A stretch of 64,000 bases of DNA from Bacillus gaemokensis (lineage in GTDB: Bacteria > Bacillota > Bacilli > Bacillales > Bacillaceae_G), in NCBI RefSeq assembly GCF_001590835.1, contig NZ_LTAQ01000010.1, positions 22,196 through 86,195 of the forward strand, in the 5' to 3' direction. This document shows, in pieces, positions 60,439 to 64,000 of this stretch. The notes beneath the pieces were generated by a model. The model was not told the DNA's origin and made no database searches. It worked only from the letters and a program-made list of their open reading frames with translations. Both the position numbers and the translations under genes were made by a program. Every line of letters begins with the position of its first letter. Positions within the stretch are counted from its first letter, which is position 1.

Positions 60439-62475
60439 CTAACAACAAATTTGCTTAGCGATCTCTACTTTCTCTTTCAATACTTGCTCCAAGCGCGCTA
60501 CTTTTCCGACTACTTTTTCAACACTTTGATTAATCCTAGCGAGTTCTTGAGCGGAGATTCTCTCTTCCTCGAATGCCTTTACCGCTTCTTGTACCTTTAC
60601 ACTTTCTGCTTGAAGGATTTTCATCAGACCTAACTCTTGTTGTGCCACCGATTCAAAAATCTGATTTTGTGCTTTTTGACAATCAGTCTCTAGCCATGCT
60701 GTAATTAGGTTACTAGTTACTGTTTCCTCACGAACATCGCTACCTGGCTTAAATTGGAATTGATAAGTCGCTTCCGCTTGGTTATCTACTTTCACTGGCA
60801 ACGGACTTTGCAACGCTACTTGAAATGTGATCACAGCCGTTTGGTTAGGATCTAATATACCAAGAGGCACTCCTGTTGATAAATCACCAAACACTGGTAC
60901 ACCATTTACTTTTAAACTACCTGGAACGAGTACAGTTCCTGTAGGGACAACATCTTTAATAGAAAGTGCACTTACTGTCGTATCTCCATTATTGGTAATA
61001 TCGAGCGTATAGGTAATGATATCTTCCTTTTTATCGTAAACCGAACGATCTTCACTTTTCACCAGATCCACTTGTACATGCTTAATGATAGTATTTGCTT
61101 CATTTGAACTACTAGAGCCTGATGTGAGAGGAAGCCCCGCCGCACTTTGGAACTCATAATCCAGCGTACCCGTATTAACCACCTTTCCATCTGGTGGAAC
61201 TGCGATAACTTTCACTTTAAATATGATCTCAACTGGCCCCTCGATGCTTACAGAACCGATATTGATTCCTTTCGCTAGATCTTCTCCTGGTTTTACTTGC
61301 CCATCGATCGTTAAGCTATTCGGCACAAATTCTAACTCATCTGGAAGGATGTCTTTGAAAATGGCATTCTGTGCTTCTACTAGTCCACTATTTTCTACGA
61401 AAATCGTGTAAGTTAACTCGTCTCCGACTAGAGCTATATCTTTATCCACTTGTTTGTCCATCTTGATTTCTGGACTATTCACATCAATTTGAATTCCTAA
61501 GCCAAAGAGGATGAACCCGTCCATATCTGTTTTGAAACGAGCAGTTGCTTCAATTTGTGAGATTTCCATGGCGTTTGAAATATCTACATTCGTAATATCC
61601 CAGCCATAACGCTGTGTAGACTGTTTTTGTCCTGGGGATACATTGCTATTTCCTGCGGTCCCGCTGGTATCTAGATTTCCAACATCATCATTAATCTGTG
61701 ACGCAAAAAAATTATCAACTAAGTTATTAGGTCCAGAAATGGCTTGTAATTGACCCAGAGAAGGACCAAAGAGAAACTGATCCTTAGAAATAAAACTATC
61801 GCCTTCAATCGCAGTCAATAAAGCTCTCGCCTGAAAAGGCTTGGACTCAGGTGTGCCAAACCCTGTAATTGTTTGATCTACTACGCTCCCTCGTTCAACA
61901 GAGGCCATTCCAACATATAAGTTCATATTACGTGATGGTAACGATGAATTTTTATATACAACAGCAAGGGTCCATCCTGCTGCATTACTTTTACTCGGTC
62001 TTTGAATTGTGGCAGGCACCCCACTTACAGTATAAGAGCCTGCTCCACTTGCCTTTACCAGGTTGGTAACATCGGCTGTACGAATATAAAAAGTGTGCTT
62101 TTCATGTACCACCACTTGGTTGGTAGTAGCATCAGGAGAAATTTTTTGTATTAAACCTTGTGGATCGATTAAAGTAATAGAAGAGTTAATCTCCCCAGTT
62201 ACATCCACTGAATTAAATTTTGATGTGCCTCCCCAAATCAACTCTGCATACAACACTTCACTAGCTGTAGGTAATTTTAGAAAAGCTTGAGAAGCATTCA
62301 ATTTCCAGTTCAATGTACTACCTACTGGATAACCAGGAACTTGTTGGGTAACATCCAACGTAATGAAAGCTCCAATATCGTTATAACTAGGATTATTTGA
62401 ACCAAATCCAAGTGTATTACCTGTAAACGTCATCGCACCATTTGTAGTCGTTGTATAACGCTGAACTATTGGCAT
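60439..62475 (-). CDS. DUF11 protein with N-terminal module and two repeats, 678 aa
   Basis: The first gene of the operon. The N-terminal module (VQRYTTTTNGAMTFTGNTLGF, VLYAELIWGGTSK, NFFASQINDDVGNLDTSGTAG) covers about residues 1-330. Two DUF11 domains follow (about 332-460 and 465-595), then the helical hairpin (DCQKAQNQIFESVAQQELGL and on), ending KQICC. The hairpin differs in sequence from the other four but keeps the pattern of an Asn in the turn (ARINQSV). AGAAAGGACGAAGAG precedes the ATG. About 340 bases without another gene lie upstream. Confidence 0.82.
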   Translation of the reverse strand: MPIVQRYTTTTNGAMTFTGNTLGFGSNNPSYNDIGAFITLDVTQQVPGYPVGSTLNWKLNASQAFLKLPTASEVLYAELIWGGTSKFNSVDVTGEINSSITLIDPQGLIQKISPDATTNQVVVHEKHTFYIRTADVTNLVKASGAGSYTVSGVPATIQRPSKSNAAGWTLAVVYKNSSLPSRNMNLYVGMASVERGSVVDQTITGFGTPESKPFQARALLTAIEGDSFISKDQFLFGPSLGQLQAISGPNNLVDNFFASQINDDVGNLDTSGTAGNSNVSPGQKQSTQRYGWDITNVDISNAMEISQIEATARFKTDMDGFILFGLGIQIDVNSPEIKMDKQVDKDIALVGDELTYTIFVENSGLVEAQNAIFKDILPDELEFVPNSLTIDGQVKPGEDLAKGINIGSVSIEGPVEIIFKVKVIAVPPDGKVVNTGTLDYEFQSAAGLPLTSGSSSSNEANTIIKHVQVDLVKSEDRSVYDKKEDIITYTLDITNNGDTTVSALSIKDVVPTGTVLVPGSLKVNGVPVFGDLSTGVPLGILDPNQTAVITFQVALQSPLPVKVDNQAEATYQFQFKPGSDVREETVTSNLITAWLETDCQKAQNQIFESVAQQELGLMKILQAESVKVQEAVKAFEEERISAQELARINQSVEKVVGKVARLEQVLKEKVEIAKQICC

Positions 62476-62788
62476 TCTCTTCGTCCTTTCTATAACAAAT
62501 AGAATAATAACTATTATTTTATATTTTAATAAAATGTACAGTTGATTTCTAAGTCCACATAATTGCCTCCTATGTAAATATTTGATAAAACAAGTTATGT
62601 TTTAATTACTGAAAAAATATCTCTATAATTAGGTTTCTCAACTTCTATCAGAATATTTTTAAAATGAAAAACCCTATTTTAAATCAACTCTATTTCATGA
62701 GAAAGAAAACATTCATTATGTCGATATAACAAAACTTTTTTTCAAATAGAAAATTACACGATTACCCTAAAACGAACTTAGAAAAACA
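62476..62788. other. Leader/promoter region of the DUF11 operon
   Basis: AT-rich gap without a full gene. On the minus strand a strong AGGAGG (62565-62570) precedes a four-codon frame ATG TGG ACT TAG (62548-62559), about 70 bases before the first DUF11 gene. This may be a mini-leader or the relic of a lost start. No convincing sigma-factor site could be fixed by eye. Confidence 0.4.
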
Positions 62789-62820
62789 AAAAAGGATTGA
62801 TCATAACGATCAATCCTTTA
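62789..62820 (-). terminator. Terminator at the degV stop codon
   Basis: AAAGGATTGATC pairs with GATCAATCCTTT, overlapping the degV stop codon and followed by a T run on the minus strand. Confidence 0.85.
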
Positions 62821-63678
62821 CTCAACTTCATTTAAGAAGAACAATGTTAAAGCACCTGGCCCTGTATGTGCACCAATTGCTGCTCCAATTGTATTTACAA
62901 TAAATACTTCACAACCAAATTTTTCAGTAATTAATGCTTTTAACGCATTCGCAGTTTCTAAATCATCACCATGTGTAATACCAATTGTTTGGCCTTTCAG
63001 TTCTTTTCCTCGCTCTTCCATTATATCAACAATTCGGCTAAGAACTTTCTTTCTTCCTCTTACCTTTTCAAGCGGTACAAGCTTTCCTTCGTCAACATTT
63101 AAAATCGGTTTAATATTTAATAAACCACCAATAAAACCAGCTACTTTACTTAAACGGCCACCTCTAACAAGATACTGTAAATCAGCAACTGTAAAGATAT
63201 GCTCCATATGTTTTGTTAGAAAAGCAATGCGGTTTAAGATTTCTTCTTTTGATGCACCTTCTTTAGCCATTTTTGCAGCTTCTAATACGACCAGTCCTTG
63301 ACCAAGTGAGGCACATTTTGTATCAATAATTTCTAAATCAAAGTCTGTATATGTTTCTTTTACTTCTTCTTTAATAACAACTGAAGATTGATATGTACCT
63401 GAAAGTTCAGATGAGAAAGCTAAATATATACAAGGTGTACCTTGCTTTGCATATGTAACAAACGTTTCTTGGAATGTTTCTAATGATGGTAGCGATGTTT
63501 TGTATACTTCGCCTTCTCTCATTTTCTGCAATAATTGAACTGATTCTAACGTGACCCCATCTAAATATTCTGTTTCCGCTTCATCATATACACGAAGTGG
63601 AATCAAATCTATATTATAAGCTTGCAGCAATTCTTTTGGTAAATCAGCCGCACTATCCGTAATGATTTTAACGCTCAT
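62818..63678 (-). CDS. DegV family protein
   Basis: A 286-residue cytosolic DegV-type protein. It opens VKIITDSAADLPKELL, then has TSLPSLETFQETF, CIYLAFSSELSGTYQSS and DTKCASLGQGLVV, and ends with IGAAIGAHTGPGALTLFF. These are the fatty-acid-binding DegV/FakB motifs, which present acyl chains to a fatty acid kinase. It is monocistronic with its own terminator. Several paralogs are usual in Bacillus. Confidence 0.9.
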   Translation of the reverse strand: MSVKIITDSAADLPKELLQAYNIDLIPLRVYDEAETEYLDGVTLESVQLLQKMREGEVYKTSLPSLETFQETFVTYAKQGTPCIYLAFSSELSGTYQSSVVIKEEVKETYTDFDLEIIDTKCASLGQGLVVLEAAKMAKEGASKEEILNRIAFLTKHMEHIFTVADLQYLVRGGRLSKVAGFIGGLLNIKPILNVDEGKLVPLEKVRGRKKVLSRIVDIMEERGKELKGQTIGITHGDDLETANALKALITEKFGCEVFIVNTIGAAIGAHTGPGALTLFFLNEVE

Positions 63679-63898
63679 TTTTTAAACCTCTATTCTGTTA
63701 TAAGTATACTAAAATAAGAACAGTTACTTTTAAATTATATACGTAAAACACTTATGAAGAAAGAAAAAGTATTATTAAACTATTCTATATTCTATGCACG
63801 AAATGCCAATAAATTAACTTTAGTATCAAATCAATTTTTCAAATGCGCTCTGATTTAATACATTACCGTTATTTCATTACAAATCATTTTGTTTCCTT

Positions 63899-64000
63899 TG
63901 GACTACCCCTCCTTATCAGCCATACGGTCTGATTGAAGAAGGGGATTCCTAAGTACGGAAACCTATCGGTTTCTAATTCATTAGGCTAACCCCGTAGTCC
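63899..64000 (-). mobile_element. Possible right end of an IS605-type element, cut by window edge
   Basis: On the minus strand the segment has the folded pattern seen at tnpB-type element ends: AAACC-N4-GGTTT, then GGAATCCCCTTC pairing with GAAGGAGGGG-like sequence around an AGACCGTATGGCT stem. GGACTAC and GTAGTCC occur at its two edges. No transposase reading frame is visible inside the window, so the call rests on structure only. Confidence 0.35.

Overview
The window is low-GC Firmicute DNA that fits the Bacillus cereus group (B. cereus / B. thuringiensis type). Evidence includes strong AGGAGG-type ribosome binding sites with frequent TTG and GTG starts, three copies of a repeat matching the B. 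cereus-group element bcr1 (each next to TTTAT), a perfect PlcR box in front of a zinc phospholipase C gene, a Rap-Phr remnant, and many small families typical of this group. It looks chromosomal: mostly monocistronic housekeeping and accessory genes separated by clear Rho-independent terminators. No tRNA, rRNA or CRISPR array was seen.

Layout. 0-4 kb: broken GNAT and YdcF-like genes, an MFS efflux pump and small enzymes, then the first bcr1 copy. 4-14 kb: HelD, a TPR protein preceded by a 17-codon peptide gene and divergent to an MFS exporter, GGCT-RecQ, and a LysR regulator divergent to an APC-type transporter. 14-19 kb: remnants (IS3 orfA fragment, second bcr1 copy, tandem terminator units, a 3' fragment of a DUF6884 gene), a methyltransferase, a DUF2268-like metalloprotease and an SMI1/KNR4 protein. 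19-28 kb: PpaC, a secreted LPMO, an AGCS symporter, a DUF2653 operon divergent to a DUF1836 regulator with shared palindromic operators, a small lipoprotein and an orphan dltD. 28-33 kb: a murein-peptide recycling cluster (ykfB-ykfC-oppA-like). 33-42 kb: a penicillin-recognising hydrolase, a DivIC-like protein, redox enzymes, a secreted S15 peptidase, the third bcr1 copy, and a VanRS-like two-component system with a 188-bp tandem duplication at the kinase 3' end. 42-49 kb: mtnN-tagA, PepF, an APC transporter broken by one stop codon beside an Lrp regulator, and a secreted nuclease. 49-54 kb: PlcR-controlled phospholipase C, an orphan phr behind a rap remnant, and a c-di-AMP riboswitch controlling a permease-mgtC operon.

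54.6-62.5 kb holds the most distinctive locus: a five-gene operon of modular paralogs. Each is built from a shared ~330-residue N-terminal module (three genes), one or two DUF11 repeats, a helical hairpin and a short cysteine motif; the last gene adds a ricin-type lectin domain. None has a visible Sec signal or sortase motif, so a mother-cell or spore-surface role is a reasonable guess. The window ends with DegV and the possible right end of an IS605-type element.

Themes across the window: peptide signalling (peptide-TPR-MFS cluster, Rap-Phr remnant, PlcR target), cell-wall and peptide salvage (YkfB, YkfC, OppA, DltD, PepF, S15 peptidase), and active gene decay and repeat insertion.
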